Shown here in pieces: positions 40,601 to 53,240 of a stretch of 64,000 bases of DNA. The stretch spans positions 10,134,501 through 10,198,500 of the forward strand of contig NC_090780.1 in assembly GCF_040054535.1 (NCBI RefSeq), in the 5' to 3' direction. The DNA comes from Antennarius striatus (lineage: Eukaryota; Chordata; Actinopteri; Lophiiformes; Antennariidae). The position numbers and the translations under genes are program-made. Every line of letters begins with the position of its first letter. Position 1 is the stretch's first letter. The notes beneath the pieces were generated by a model. The model made no database searches. It was not told where the DNA came from and was given only the letters and a program-made list of their open reading frames with translations.

Positions 40601-43600
40601 TTCTTTTTTAGTGTCTGCTAATTGGAAATGTGGCTTCTTAAGTTGTGGCTTCATTAAGTTGTGGCAAAATATATAAGAGTATATATAAAATTCACATTGT
40701 GTAGCACAACAGTACAACATGATTTAACTGCTGGAAAATTACGGAAGCCAATATTAACTATTGAGCCCTGCAGTCAGCAAATGAAATTAGCAACAACTCT
40801 GCTGTATGCATGCTAACAATGACAAAATCAACGTAGTGTAATACGGTATTTACCATGGTGCTCATTTTTATTTAATACATATGGATATTAACTTTTTTGA
40901 ATTAGCATAAAATTCAACCACAGCGCGGGCTGATGAGATTGTCATTGATATTGTGTCAAAAACCACTAGTTGTGTTTCTGAATAATATTTGAGACATTTG
41001 CTCAAAACCATAAAAGAAAGGCAAATAGTCTGCGAGAAAGGAATGTATTAAATAAATCTGAAGTTTGTGTTCAAACAGGAAGCAAAAAGAAAGATTTAGA
41101 AAAGTGTTTAAAGGTATAAAATCCTTGAGGCCTTTTCCTTTTGAGATCTGAAATACTTTCACTGAAAGAGGTGAATCATATAGTGGCACATACAGTATTT
41201 CCTTTCAAATCGCCCACACAGAGAGTAGGGCTCACATCTTGCTTCATTATGTTCAGGACGCAGACACTGATGAGAACCAGGGATCACTGGGCTTTGAAGA
41301 ATTCTGTTCATTCTACAAGATGATTTCCACACGCAGAGACCTCTACCTGATAATGATCTCCTACAGCAATCAGAAAGAAGTCATGGATCTTCACGACCTA
41401 GCTCGCTTTCTTGAAAATGAACAGAAGGTACAACAAACACATTCATACCAACCTTACTTTTTATTTACTTTACATGCACATTCACTGTATTTACATTTTG
41501 TATATATTTCTTTTTATAGCACAGTAGCTCTAATTTGTGGTGGAGTAGAAAACACTACACACATGTCTGTTTGTAACTTTAGCAAATTGATCTCATTGCA
41601 TATTGGGATTTTAAAAAGAAAAAATGGTTACAAAAATAAGCTTAACAAGTTTGAATGAATAGTTGTTTCCACATGAAGTGACTGCAGCTGTCCTGGGATC
41701 TGCTGATTAAAGAAGAAAAGGTGTACACCAGTTGAAGATATATAAGATCAGTAATAAGACAACTTCTATAATAATGTTTCCAGCACAGCTACATGTATAT
41801 TAAGACTTCAGCATTAGTCCATCTGTCCTATTCTGCATAGCTCGGTGCTGTTGTTGTGATAAAGCACAAGGAAATAGAAACTTATTTGTGGCTGGATATT
41901 TTTTTAAATGACAGTTTACAGTAAATGAATATTCAATACTGGATCAGTCTCAACCACAAGTTACTTTCAGAAAAGACTCATTTGTGAACAGGGTCTTTTA
42001 AAGGGAAAATAGTATTCCTATGTGAGGCCTATGGACAGATAAGTGAAATCAACAGAAAATCCATCTAGTGCGTCTTTAGTATCTGGGCTCATACCCTAAT
42101 CACAGGGTTTGGGGACAGATGATATCCAAGGATCTTCTGGCAACAGCAGTTATTTACTCACAAATAAAGACCCTCCCAAATAGCTTACTATAGATGTCGC
42201 TCGAGCATCAGCAACAAGGAATAATTCTTATCTGAATGAAGAGTCAACAACCGCAATGCCAGCTTTTCTTTACCGGAAATAATGTATGTTTCCACATGTT
42301 TTGTACTGGCAGGCTTTGATGAGATTTTGACTTCCCCGCTGCCTCCACCAATAGCACTTGTCTTCTGCATCAAGTAGCTTCTCAGTCTAAGTGGTTGAAC
42401 TGGTTGAGCTTGTGATTGGAGTTATTTGTATATCCAATCATTTGGATGAATTGTTTTATAGATCCTGCCGTTTCCCAAGCATTTTCCCAGGCTCACTTCC
42501 TGTTGGGTTCAATAATAGTCTTTGGTGTCTAATTTAGATCCTTGCTCCATCAGTAGAAAGGAAAGAATTTAGGACCAGAGAATAGAACTTTTGTACTGTT
42601 GTCAGTTTAATTTCAGACCTCTTATTTTCTGAAAGATGGTTAATATAAAAATATTGGATCAGCTAAACTTAAAAATGACATTTCAAAAAAAAAATTCTTC
42701 CAGATGCAGAATCTGACCAGAGAGCATCTGGTTGACATAGTGTCCAAGTTTGAGCCGTGTCCTGAGAACCTACAGCGTATGGTACTGGGTATTGACGGTA
42801 TGAGAAATTTGCTTAAAACTGTATTTAACCATCACATATACTGTATGTCTTAAACATCAGGTATCATTTGAAAAAGGAACAGCGTCAATATATTATATCA
42901 TGTCTTAGAAACTACATTTATATACCACCAATATGTAACAGCAAATATGTTTATACGGAAAATGTAATTAATTAACGGATTTGTAAGATGCTATTGACTA
43001 AGCATCACAATTTTATGTGTCTCGCTGGAGTTCACGAAGTCCAGTGTTTTTCCTTTTTCTTTAAACCAAAAAAAAAAAAAAAATCCACTTGCTTCCAGTT
43101 AATATCTTACGGTTATGCTTTGTAAAAAGTTTTGCAAGTTTCCACATATGTTAGCCAACAATATTTTCTTACTCTGCTGACAGAAAAAATATTTTGGTCA
43201 GAATCATGTTCCCTTTTGTAATGTCTGTTTGATCCAACGCTTTTTCAATTCAGGGTTTACAAACTTCATGAGAAGTCCTGCAGGAGACATCTTCAACCCT
43301 GACCACAATCAGGTGAACCAGGACATGACACAGCCTTTGAATCACTACTTCATTGCCACCTCACACAACACCTACTTGACAGGAGACCAACTTCTCTCTC
43401 AGTCAAGAGTAGAAATGTACGCTTATGTTCTCCAGGCAGGCTGCCGCTGTGTGGAGGGTAAGAGCCTGCAAGACCGGAACATCAACTGTGCATGGCAATT
43501 ACATGACACACAAAGTGAGTCACTCACTCATGGCACTGCTTCTCCTTTCTCAGTGGACTGCTGGGATGGTCCTGACGGGGAGCCCATTATTCATCACGGC

Positions 43601-46600
43601 TATACCCTGACATCCAAAATTCTCTTCAAAGATGTCATTGAAACAATAAACAAATATGCCTTTACCAAATCACAGTAAGTGTCTCTGGGTCCTGACAGTC
43701 AAACCATCCCACCTATGCATCATGCTTGCTCTGCGCAGACATAATCACATGTCACAATCCTCCTTCCAGGTACCCGGTGATCCTCTCCATAGAGAACCAC
43801 TGCACTGTGCCTCAGCAGAAGAAGATGGCCAGCTGTCTGAAAGAAGTGCTACAGGACAAACTGGATCTGTCCAATTTCAACATGCACGAGAGCAAGAGAC
43901 TGCCTTCCCCTGAGATCCTGAAAGGAAAAATTTTAGTCAAAGTAAAGTTGTTTTAAGAGGCTTGTGCTGCCAATTCTGGACTAAAACCACACAGCAAACA
44001 GCACACATCTCACATGGCTTTATAATAAGAATATAATATGTTGTGTTTGCTTTCCAGGGGAAAAAGCTGCCAGCAAACATTGATCCTGATGCGGAGGAGG
44101 GTGATGTGTCTGATGAAGACACCGGTGAAGAGGAAGAGGAAGAGGAGGATGATAACTCACAGGCAAATGATTGCATGGAGAGACACACAGATGGATATTA
44201 GATAAACTGTATTTATACATATCTATGCATTATTTTTGACTCTTGTAGGATGGCAGCAGTGTGGCCTTTGCTAATCGAACAAAGAAGAAGAAAAGATTTG
44301 GCAGGTCAATCATGAGGAGCTTCAAAAGAAAAGTAATCCACTTTTATTTCATCAGTCTAGTTTCATATTACCCCTGCATATGATGATTACCCCGCTATCA
44401 GAATAATCAACCTTCACTAAGTCTTGCTCTTTATTTAACCCAAACCTTAACCCTAACCCGATCCCAACTCTGCCAATTGGTGGAAGCATGGAGTCCATGC
44501 TTTCACTAACTTCACTGCATCAGGAAAGTTTTGCTATTTTTTTTGTGAATTTTTGAGAGAAAAAAACAGGAGTGTTCATAATATTATCCAGAAGGTTCAA
44601 CGGATTTATCAAAGAAACCAATTTTATAGACAAAGATAGAAGCTGCTCTCTATGGACTACATTTAGAGTGAATCACTACATTAATGAATAAAAACAGAGA
44701 CTGCTGAAATAAAATAGATATATTTACACCAGTCACAAACTCTGGTTTGAGATAAATAATTGATAAACAGTTCTGTGAAAATAGCTCTACAATATTTTCC
44801 CTAGATGCTTCTCTCATTACTACCCAAACTCTCTCTCCTTTTCCCTGTTTTTAAATCTACCTGAATGAATGAATCCATTTCAATGAAACAAGAAAAGAGC
44901 CAAGATGGATTTTCCTGCAATTTATTATGATTCAGTTCAGTTTATGCGATCTTAAAATATATGTTTTACAGTAGCAGTGTTTGTCTGATTTGGCAAGAGC
45001 AAAAAGTAAAGAAACATTAGTCCTTCACAAGCCAAACATATGTACAGTAAAAATAGCACCATGTTTGAGAAGCAACAGTGTTCCTATAAAACAGTTTTTC
45101 ACTGTCACAATTACTGGAAAGTAGGAGAAGCATGTATATAAAGTACATTCAGTGTACCTTCAACTAGTTTAGCATAGAAGCTCTTGTTAAACATTAGAGG
45201 CATACATCTCAGGCTAAATGTTGAACCTTGAACAACTACAAAATCCACAAAATAAAATCTCATCTTTATGAAGAGTGAGTGGTAAGTTGTTGGACCCTTG
45301 TTAAAGCTGGACAAACTTATACATGACATGGCTGAAGAGGATGGAAAAAGAATTAATATTTACAATTTTAATGTGTAAATGTGAAAGAATCTGCTCTTTT
45401 TTCAGAGGAAAAAAAGAGTAAGAGTGAAAAATAAGGCGGCATCTGATGGCGAGTCTGATCACAGCAGCAGCAGGGAAAGGACGCAAATCATTTACCATCC
45501 TAAGTAAGGCTGCTGTTTGAGTTATATACTAGTAGATCAATGTAGTGCTCTTAGGTTCAGCTGCTATATGTCCGATCCTGTTCCCTCAGAAAGAGGAAGA
45601 CCATGAGGCTGTCCAGAGCTCTGTCAGACCTGGTCAAATACACAAAATCTGTCCGTGTGCATGAAATAGAAACACAAGGTAAGGAGTCTGTCACATTTTA
45701 AAGTACCAATGAATCTTTCATCTTGAATGGAAGCTTGATGCTGTTTCTACTGTCGGGTAGCTTTTACAAACAGTTGGCAGGTCTCATCCCTCAACGAGAC
45801 GGTTATGAACCAGATCTTGCAGCTGAAGCCTGCCGAGCTGGTTCGCTTCAACCAGCGGCAGCTTCTCAGAGTCTATCCATCCAATTTCAGAGTGGACTCC
45901 AGCAACTTCAACCCACAACCATACTGGAATACAGGATGCCATATGGGTAACACTTATGGAGATGTGAAAGACTGCTTGAGTACAATGTTTAGTATCCTTG
46001 CAGCTCATTATTCCTGTATGTGTGTTGATATTTCTCCCCAGTGGCCATGAATTACCAAACAGAGGGTCGTATGCTGGAGCTGAACCGAGCCAAGTTCTCA
46101 ACCAATGGAAACTGTGGATATATTCTGAAGCCAAAGTGCTTGCGTAAAGGTGAGTGTATTTGCAGATTGTTCTCAGTGAATGGAAACTGTCCATATGTGA
46201 GACATTGGTCAGTTATGTCGGATTGTCTCAGGTGCCTTTAACCCTATGTCGGAGGATCCTCTACCAGGACACAGAAAGACTCAGGTAGTGTTGAAGATCA
46301 TCAGTGGACAGCAGCTTCCCAAACCCAAAGACTCCATGTTTGGGGACAGAGGAGAGGTGAGGCAAATACACTGCAGTTATGATCTAATATTTATGCACCT
46401 GATAAAACTTTTAATAAGTTTCATCACTTAAATACTATTATTTTCATGTTTTTGTACACCCAGATTATCGATCCCTTTGTTGAAGTAGAGATAATAGGTC
46501 TACCTGGTGATTGTTCCAAGCAGCAGACCAGAGTGGTGGATGACAATGGTAAGTACAAAAAACAAACAAAAACACACAAACATTGCAATACAGATAATTA

Positions 46601-48634
46601 TAATAAACATGTAATTGTCTTTAATTTTATTCAGGGTTCAACCCAATGTGGGAGGAGACCCTTGTTTTTAACATTCAGATGCCGCAGATCGCTCTGGTGC
46701 GCTTTCAAGTGTGGGATCACGATCCTATTGGACGAGATTTTATTGGACAGAGAACAATAGCTTTCACCAGTATAATGCCAGGTAGATGACATGATATGTA
46801 AAGTCATGTTACATTACATGACATGTGTGTGCCTTAATGAAAGATGCTCACCGATGAAGAAATGATAGGAGCTCGTGATGGGAGAAAAAATGTGAACAAA
46901 ATGTGGGATAGATGTTTTATTTGCTTACTTTCAGGGAGTTTGGTGAGATAATATTACTCTCACATCTGTTTGATAAACCGGCCTAGAGCATTGTTTAGTC
47001 CAGCCTGAGTTATTTGCTATAGCTTTGCAAAAACACAACTGCTTACAACTGCTCATGTTGAGAATTAATGAATGTGACTAAATACAGACAAGCAATAGAA
47101 TATACTGTATATGTTTCCCAGAATGTCAAATTATCCCTTCAACATGAACTATTCAGGTTACCTTGAAATTTTTCTGAAAAACGTGTAGGTTATCGGCATG
47201 TCTACCTGGAGGGGATGGCAGAGTCTTCCATTTTTGTTCATGTTGCCATCAACGATGTAACAGGAAAGGTAAGTTACTCTAAATAAACTGACACACACTG
47301 ATTTTCACTTCAACTTAAATCTTAAATCCTTTGGTGCTTTTTACTAAACAGATCAAACCCACCAATGCAGTTCAAGCAGCCAGGAAACACATCCAAAAAG
47401 CAGCCCAGAAGCACATGAAGAGTCAACAAAGGCAGGCCTCTCTGGACTTCTCTGTCCTGTCGTCAGAAGATGGTCGTGCTCCATACCTCCGTAAGGATCT
47501 GGATGCCATATCTCTGGACAGCAAGAATGGTGAAATGTTCCCTGTGGTGCAAGGACCCACATCAAAGGCTGCCATCCATAAAGGGGCAATGAGCGAGCCA
47601 GTGAGGCGAGCTCACAGAGTTAAAATTTATGAACCACCAGAGAAATTGAGAGGGATCTTCAGCCGGATGTCTTCCACTGACTCCAACCACATGAGGGCTT
47701 CTCCCTGGGTGAAAGCAGATAGCTTTGACCTTGAGACCTCTCCACAGGCTTCTTGTCTTGATAGTCCTGCCCCCAACAGCCCGAATCCAATTAAAGAGGA
47801 GTTAGAAAATGAATACGATGAATCAACAGACTCAAACTGTCCTGAACAAGAGGCAGGTCAGACTTTTGGACCAGAGCTACCTGGCCAATCTAAGGAATTA
47901 TCAGAAGAACAACAACCAGATGAATCTGATCAACCACCAAAACCTCACACTGATTCAGTCTGTCAGTCTCAGCCCATGTCACATCATTTACTCCAGCCAG
48001 AAGCCAAATCCTCTCCACTCATCCCTCCATCATCTCCTGCAAAGGTGAGACGGACCTTAGAGGCTCCAGCTTATCCCCGACTATCAGCACCGGAACAAAC
48101 AAAAGCCCGGTCACAAAGTTGCCCTCGAAAACCAGCTACCGCTCCTCACACGCCAAATCCCATACTCCGCTGGAAGACGGGACAAGCACATCACTTCGGC
48201 AGCTACGGCTTCCACACAAGACCCACACAGAACGGCCTCTGCCTGTCTGACAGCACATCCAGCAGCAGCGACATGAGCTCTGACAGTCTGGAGCTCATAC
48301 CCTCCTGTGTGCCAGCTGGGGCAGAACATCTCGACGGAACTCTGCAACGGGAAATGAAGGCACTTTTTGACCAAAAGATGAGAGAGATTCGCTGTAAGTC
48401 ACCGCTCTTTCTAAAAGGTGAGTCATCGATAATCTTTGATTCCAGTTTGCAAAAAAATATAAATGCATAAAGTAAGCAGCGGTATGACGTGTTGAATTGA
48501 TTTTATTGTTTTCTTTTGTTTTAGATTAGAATACAGTTTAGACTTATAACTCCAAAAAACAACAACATCCTTTAGAAGAAGAGGAGGAGGAACTGCTCAA
48601 TCAAAACAGGGATGTGCAGGAGGAAGAGGAATGA
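37678..48634 (+). CDS. plch2: Phospholipase C eta-2 (PLC-eta2)
   Basis: Twenty-one exons give 1280 residues: 37678-38005, 38973-39119, 39890-40133, 40387-40516, 41257-41427, 42704-42797, 43254-43457, 43554-43674, 43770-43941, 44058-44162, 44249-44332, 45406-45503, 45590-45678, 45761-45946, 46042-46149, 46232-46356, 46464-46548, 46635-46781, 47189-47268, 47352-48417, 48576-48634. The enzyme hydrolyses PIP2 to IP3 and diacylglycerol. Order: N-terminal region with WIGGSVV; PH (about 110-235); EF hands, with loop [12 protein letters not shown] at 250-261; catalytic X (about 395-540); acidic/basic linker; Y (about 645-760); C2 (about 770-905); long Ser/Pro tail. Active-site residues are all present: His409-Asn410 (TSHNTYL), Glu439, Asp441 (VDCWDG), His454 (HHGYTLTSK), Glu488 (SIENH). 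The N-terminal WIGGSVV and the [16 protein letters not shown] segment favour eta-2 over eta-1. Intron 3 is AT-AC and intron 10 GC-AG. The start is the first ATG of exon 1 and is less certain than the rest. Confidence 0.95.
40134..40386 (+). other. plch2: U12-type AT-AC intron 3 of plch2
   Basis: The exon ends ...CGT GAC CA and the intron starts ATATCCTT (40134-40141), the exact U12 5' splice-site consensus. The intron ends ...GATTTAC at 40386 (AC terminus) with TCCCTTAAC at 40367-40375, one base from the U12 branch consensus TTCCTTAAC; the branch adenosine is about 12 bases from the 3' end. Splicing gives ...RTRDQ/WLQQTF, matching the PLC-eta reading RTRDQWL. No GT-AG alternative keeps this protein join, and the exon 3 frame hits a stop after reading into the intron. 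Confidence 0.9.
44163..44248 (+). other. plch2: GC-AG intron 10 of plch2
   Basis: The exon ends ...AACTCACAG and the intron begins GCAAAT, a GC donor with a consensus CAG before it; the acceptor is cttgtag. Use of this donor joins two phase-0 exons in the X-Y linker. The nearest GT alternative (gtgaag at about 44134) would bring a stop in the next exon. Confidence 0.75.
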
Positions 48635-49112
48635 AGTCTGTTTCACCCACTACAGTTACAGAGTATTTTTTATTACCATTGTTATCATTTTAGGCCTGCT
48701 GTAATGTTTACAATAACAACTTTTTTTTTTAATGCATGAACTAGATTTGAAGACACAATTGTTGAAATCATGTAATGCCATTGTCAACTGTACAACAGCT
48801 CCATTCATTATCACAAAAAAGAAAGGTCAGACACAGAAGAATATAAGTACAGGAGGAATTCACTGGGTCTAAATACAAACTATTTTAAGAATTATGTTTA
48901 TAATATTTAAAAAATAATATTTCTTTTTTTATTGAAACTATATTGTTCATATATTGTTAATGTTTTTTTTATGTAATTACCTTAAGATAGCATCTAAATC
49001 AGTAAAATATTAGATCAGATTCTGCAAAAAAACAACAACAAACAAAAAAAAAAGACTAAGTTAAAGGTAATAGTTTTCATATTTGTTTAAAAAGTATATT
49101 TCCAGGGGGTGT
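48635..49112. other. Convergent 3' region of plch2 and the glutamate receptor
   Basis: Only 478 bases separate the plch2 stop (+) from the receptor stop (-). On the minus strand AATAAA signals read at 48933-48928 and 48674-48669, the first about 180 bases past the receptor stop. No plus-strand AATAAA was found for plch2, whose 3'UTR may use a variant signal or run into the receptor gene. Confidence 0.6.
48928..48933 (-). promoter_or_regulatory. Candidate polyadenylation signal of the glutamate receptor gene
   Basis: TTTATT on the plus strand is AATAAA on the minus strand, about 180 bases after the receptor stop codon and beyond the end of its last coding exon. Confidence 0.5.
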
Positions 49113-52100
49113 TTATGGTTTTTCTTTGTCTACATTTTCCTCAGATTTGTTTCTTTTGTTGGTCCTCAGTCGTAGACTCAGTTCTTCTTTGAACGCCATC
49201 CAGCAGGATTTCTGTGGCAAAGACATAGAAATATAAGCTATAGTTCATGATACACAGGAGTTTATGATTAAAATGACTTTATTGTAAACTTCATTGTGTG
49301 GGTGACTAATTGTGTTGTGTGAGCCTTACCCAGCACCCTCCGGACCTACAGTTTTAAATTGTACTGACACAATGAAATGCTTCGGTTTTGTCTTCCCCCT
49401 CACAAAACGGATGTGACTTGTAAATGTATTTGTGCACATACCCTCTGCTCAACGGCAGTCCTACGGCTCTTAGAGGTGAGCTCCAGGACAGACAGCAGTG
49501 CTCCCAGTCCCAGACCAAGAGATAGAAGCAGAAACATCCCCTTGAGGCTGTGCGGTTGCACAGATAAAGACTTGGACTTGTTTGTAGTGCAGCTGCTGGC
49601 CCACCACTTGCTTCGCAGGTAGGCCAGCTCTCCTGCCTCACTCAGTTGTAGTATGGCGATACTGAGGTTCTTTATGAGGGATGAGCCTTGAGAAAATGAA
49701 TAGGTTTATTGTAACCACCATTTGAAATGTCATTTTTTAAATGAGTTTCATAATGAGAAGCCTCACCGAGGGCAGCAGCAATGCTGTATCCCCTCATACC
49801 AACAACTTCATGCGACCTGACTAGTTCACAATGATGTGCTACTGCCAAGTCCAAAGATACTGACTCTCCAATGAAAGCAAAGTTCCCCTCTTTGGCACGC
49901 TGAACCCCTTCGTCCATAGATGACACGAAACTCTTTGTTCTCTCCATGTGTTCATGGATTCTGCGATACACTGGATTATTTGAGTTCTGAATGAAAGAAC
50001 AGAATTAGAGAGAAAGCAAAGAGATGTCCAATCCCTAACTGGCCCAATGTCTGTACCTTAAAGAAGGCGAGGGTGGATGAACCAGCCATACAACCATACT
50101 GAATCACATCCTGATTTGCCAAGTCATCAAACCCTTTCACTGTCAGGTGGGAGTCAGGTGTCTTGGAGGAGCTGAGGTTGGAGAAATAATGAGCCAGGAG
50201 GACGATGGTAAATAACCACCAACTGCAGCCAATGATTCGTCCTGAAAGAGCTTTGGGATGAGGGCCAGCACCTGACAACACAAAAAGAAAAATGTTACAG
50301 AGAAATTCCAGAAGAGACACAAATCAATCATTTGTTCAGCCCGGAGTCTTTTCTGTCTGTTGGCATGCAGAGTGTCTGGTGTTGCTGGTTACCTTGAAGA
50401 GTCAGGCCTCCAGCTGTGTACCACAGACTGTGGAGGAAGCTAAATCTGTTCTGTTCACTCTGGGGATGACTCCACTCATATGGGCTCAGTCTGGATTTGC
50501 AAATAATATTAATTTCTAACGTTACCACACATTTGAAAGGGAACTACAAGCAATATCCACAGACCAGTTGTATCAATACATATTATAAGACATAGTGCGT
50601 CAACAAAGATGAATAAATCACAATTATAGCTTTTAATAATGTGGAACTTTTTGCATCACCAACCTGGCAACGGCAAACAAGCAAGCAGCCGTACCCAAAT
50701 AGGCAATGGCTGTGCAGACCCACGTTTTGGCTGTGAAGGGGTTCAGGAAATCAAATAAGGCAGCTTCCTCTGAGAAATCCTTCCTCAGCAGGATGCTGAT
50801 GCCTGTCTGCATGAAGGGTTTGCTCATCGCCACCACTTTCTCCCGAGATGCAGTGAGAGTGAGAGGAGCAATAGCAAGGTCTGCCTCCTGTAGCAGGGCA
50901 GGAACAAAGGATTTCAAGAAACTTAAATTAGACACACACGTGATTATAATGTTCACAACACTCATCTGAATGCACCGGTTGTGAGTCACAGATGCCAGCT
51001 GGGTGATTCAAGCTTCTGCAGAAGGGTTTGCTGCCCTCTGACCCCTCCAAATGTCAGCTTTCATGTACTCACACTTCTCACCACCTCTCCAATCATCCCG
51101 TTCCAGTTCCCACTCTCATCCTGTCGGCCGTATGAACCATCTCTCACCAGCTGCACTTTGTAATTGAATCCCAGTTTCTTTGCTAATTCAGACAGCAGGT
51201 CCATACAAAAGCCCTCCAGCTCTTTGCCTTTGGACATTGTATAAGGTGATTGCTAAAAGGAAACATGTCAAATGATAAACAGTGTTATTATTAAGCAAGA
51301 ATTTTGGAATGCACTTAAAAATTAAATTTAAGTACCTGTATTGTTGTAATTCTCAGCTCTGTGTGCGCTGAGGTTGAGGGGAAAAAGAATAAAAGTGCTT
51401 ATTGAATCGGACGCACATGTGCATTTGACTGTGTCCATAAAAACTGGAGACTTGAAAGATTTAAAGTGGATTAAATCAGTAGTTTCATCATCACAAAGGA
51501 ATCTTAATAAATGATGTGGATAATAACAAAGCAACTATTTTTGGTTAAGATTAACCACTATTCTCACAGTTCATGTCCAGCCTAAATTTACTAGAATCCA
51601 AGATCTGTGTGTACAGAGAGTCCAAGGGGAATCCTTGATTGCATATATTGACATTTGGCAACAGCTGTTTTCCGGTATCCTACAGATCTGGAATAGTTTG
51701 CACTCCACAGTATACAGTACTTAGCACAATGATTTAATTCATAAACTATCAATTCCATGGCACTGTGAGATGTGAGGGCAGTCAAACACTCATTTCAGGC
51801 CAAGGCCTTGGGGATTCCTCACCACAGGGTGATCCTTGCAACCATCAGAGCCTTCTTTTAAAACGATCTGATGTATGCAAGCCCCTGCCACTTTTTGGCC
51901 ACTCTGAAACACAAGGCTTTTGTTTGATTCATGACTCTTTTTGTGAGTGTGTGAACTAGCTGGTTTCTTTTTCTGTACTGCCTGTTCTGGACAGGATGTG
52001 GTGTTTGATACTGATACAGTTTGATATTGATCCAAGCTGACTATTTATTTATTTATGGCTCAATAGATTTAATGAATTTCAAATCCCATAAAGAACACAA

Positions 52101-52541
52101 GAGGCATGGCATAAAATAAAGTAACCTACCACAACACTATAAATGTGTTGGCTGGGGTTTTTTGTCTCAACATCCAGACATGTCAGAGTAAGGTGATAAA
52201 ATAAGTTGTTGCCCATCAGGTTCTGTTTATTCCAACATCGGTCAATGTAATATTTTTCAAAAATATTTTTATTCCTTATTGCGTCTTGCCACCTTTTAAT
52301 TCACCCGACACCGCATCAAGTTCCTTGTGTGGTAAACTTTACTGTACCTGGCAATAAACTATTTTCTGATTCTGATTCTAAATCTCTTTGATTTAGTGTG
52401 TGAGTACTATTTCTGTCACATTCATAGCATTGATCAAAAAAGTACCTTACCTGTAGCTGATGCTCCCATGTTCAGGTGAAATCCAAAACATACAAAGAAC
52501 CCAAACAGCATTGTGATTCTCCTCACTTGCATACTTTGCAT
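49113..52541 (-). CDS. Short ionotropic glutamate receptor, kainate-binding protein / GluR-U1 type
   Basis: Nine exons on the minus strand: 52541-52451, 51367-51336, 51252-51073, 50887-50664, 50490-50393, 50271-50057, 49986-49767, 49686-49442, 49211-49113. They give 467 residues, close to kainate-binding proteins and about half of a full receptor, because the large amino-terminal domain is absent. The start has a signal peptide (hydrophobic LFGFFVCFGF). Ligand-binding half S1 includes ELEGFCMDLLSELA and WNGMIGEV, with Pro109, Thr111 and Arg116 of PLTLTASRE for the agonist carboxyl group. M1 is about 155-178, the pore loop LWYTAGGLTLQG has Gln208 at the Q/R site, and M3 is about 221-242. S2 has Glu321 for the amino group, a likely disulfide Cys333-Cys386, and SKWW; M4 is about 400-421. 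The usual gate motif SYTANLAAF is replaced by AHYFSNLSS (235-243), as I recall for this subfamily. An acceptor one base before the ATG implies a 5'UTR exon upstream. Channel activity is uncertain. Confidence 0.9.
51368..52450 (-). other. Intron 1 of the glutamate receptor gene
   Basis: A 1.08 kb intron between the signal-peptide exon and the tiny 32-base exon 2. It is AT-rich without coding signal and contains a repeat tail at about 52316-52379. Confidence 0.75.
52316..52379 (+). repeat. Interspersed-repeat tail with GATTCT units
   Basis: The stretch 'ttccttgtgtggtaaac' ... 'tggcaataaact' ... 'ctgattctgattct' resembles a widespread teleost retroelement 3' end that finishes in GATTCT repeats. 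Only the tail is recognisable. The family assignment is from recall. Confidence 0.45.
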
Positions 52542-53240
52542 ACTGCAAGTTATAAAAATGCAATTAGTTATTAGTAACAACAATTGCATGAAAAATTATA
52601 CATTTGAAAACCTTTCTATATATACTGTGAAAAAAAAGTAATCAAATCAATACATAAGTAAAGTTATAAGTACAGGGAGAACACTACGAATAAATGTCCT
52701 CACTACCTGACAAGAACCCAGGATGTCACTGATCAACTGGTGTCAGACTGGTGTCAGAGTAAAGATCTCAGTTTGACTGTGATGCAGTGGTCAAATGGTT
52801 TTGAGATGCAAGTGTGTTTAAAAGATGTCTTTGAGGGAGGAGACAGCAGATGAATACTGAGGGGTGATGGTGGGGGTGGGGCATTAATAACAACCTATAC
52901 AAAATATTATTTAATACATAATATACATGTATATAAATGTGTGTAGAAAGAAGAACTCAGAATAACTGTTTTCATTAAACACATTATTATTATTTCGACT
53001 CATAACAAGATCTTTGTCCAATAGCACTGATATCCTGGCTACTGGGAATACTGGGAAAACCTTTAATTATACAAACACACTGTTAAGAAAATTCCCTAAT
53101 TTAAAATGAGCCAGAAATGACAAAATATGCTAATGTAGTAGAGCAAATAAGGGCTTTCACGTTTAAGGCCTGAGTAAGTCACATGATAACAGTCATTTGG
53201 TTCTGTTCAGGGTTTTTTTTTTTTACATGTGGACAGACTT
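52542..53240. other. 5' flank of the glutamate receptor gene
   Basis: A minus-strand donor-like site (gtcag/gtagtg) at 52707/52706 could end a 5'UTR exon that joins the acceptor before the receptor ATG; this is speculative. The rest is AT-rich flank with no coding signal. Confidence 0.35.

Noticed and set aside
44445-44462. Telomere-like CCTAACCCTAACCC motif
   Set aside because: Only about two units, within a plch2 intron; too short to be an interstitial telomeric array.
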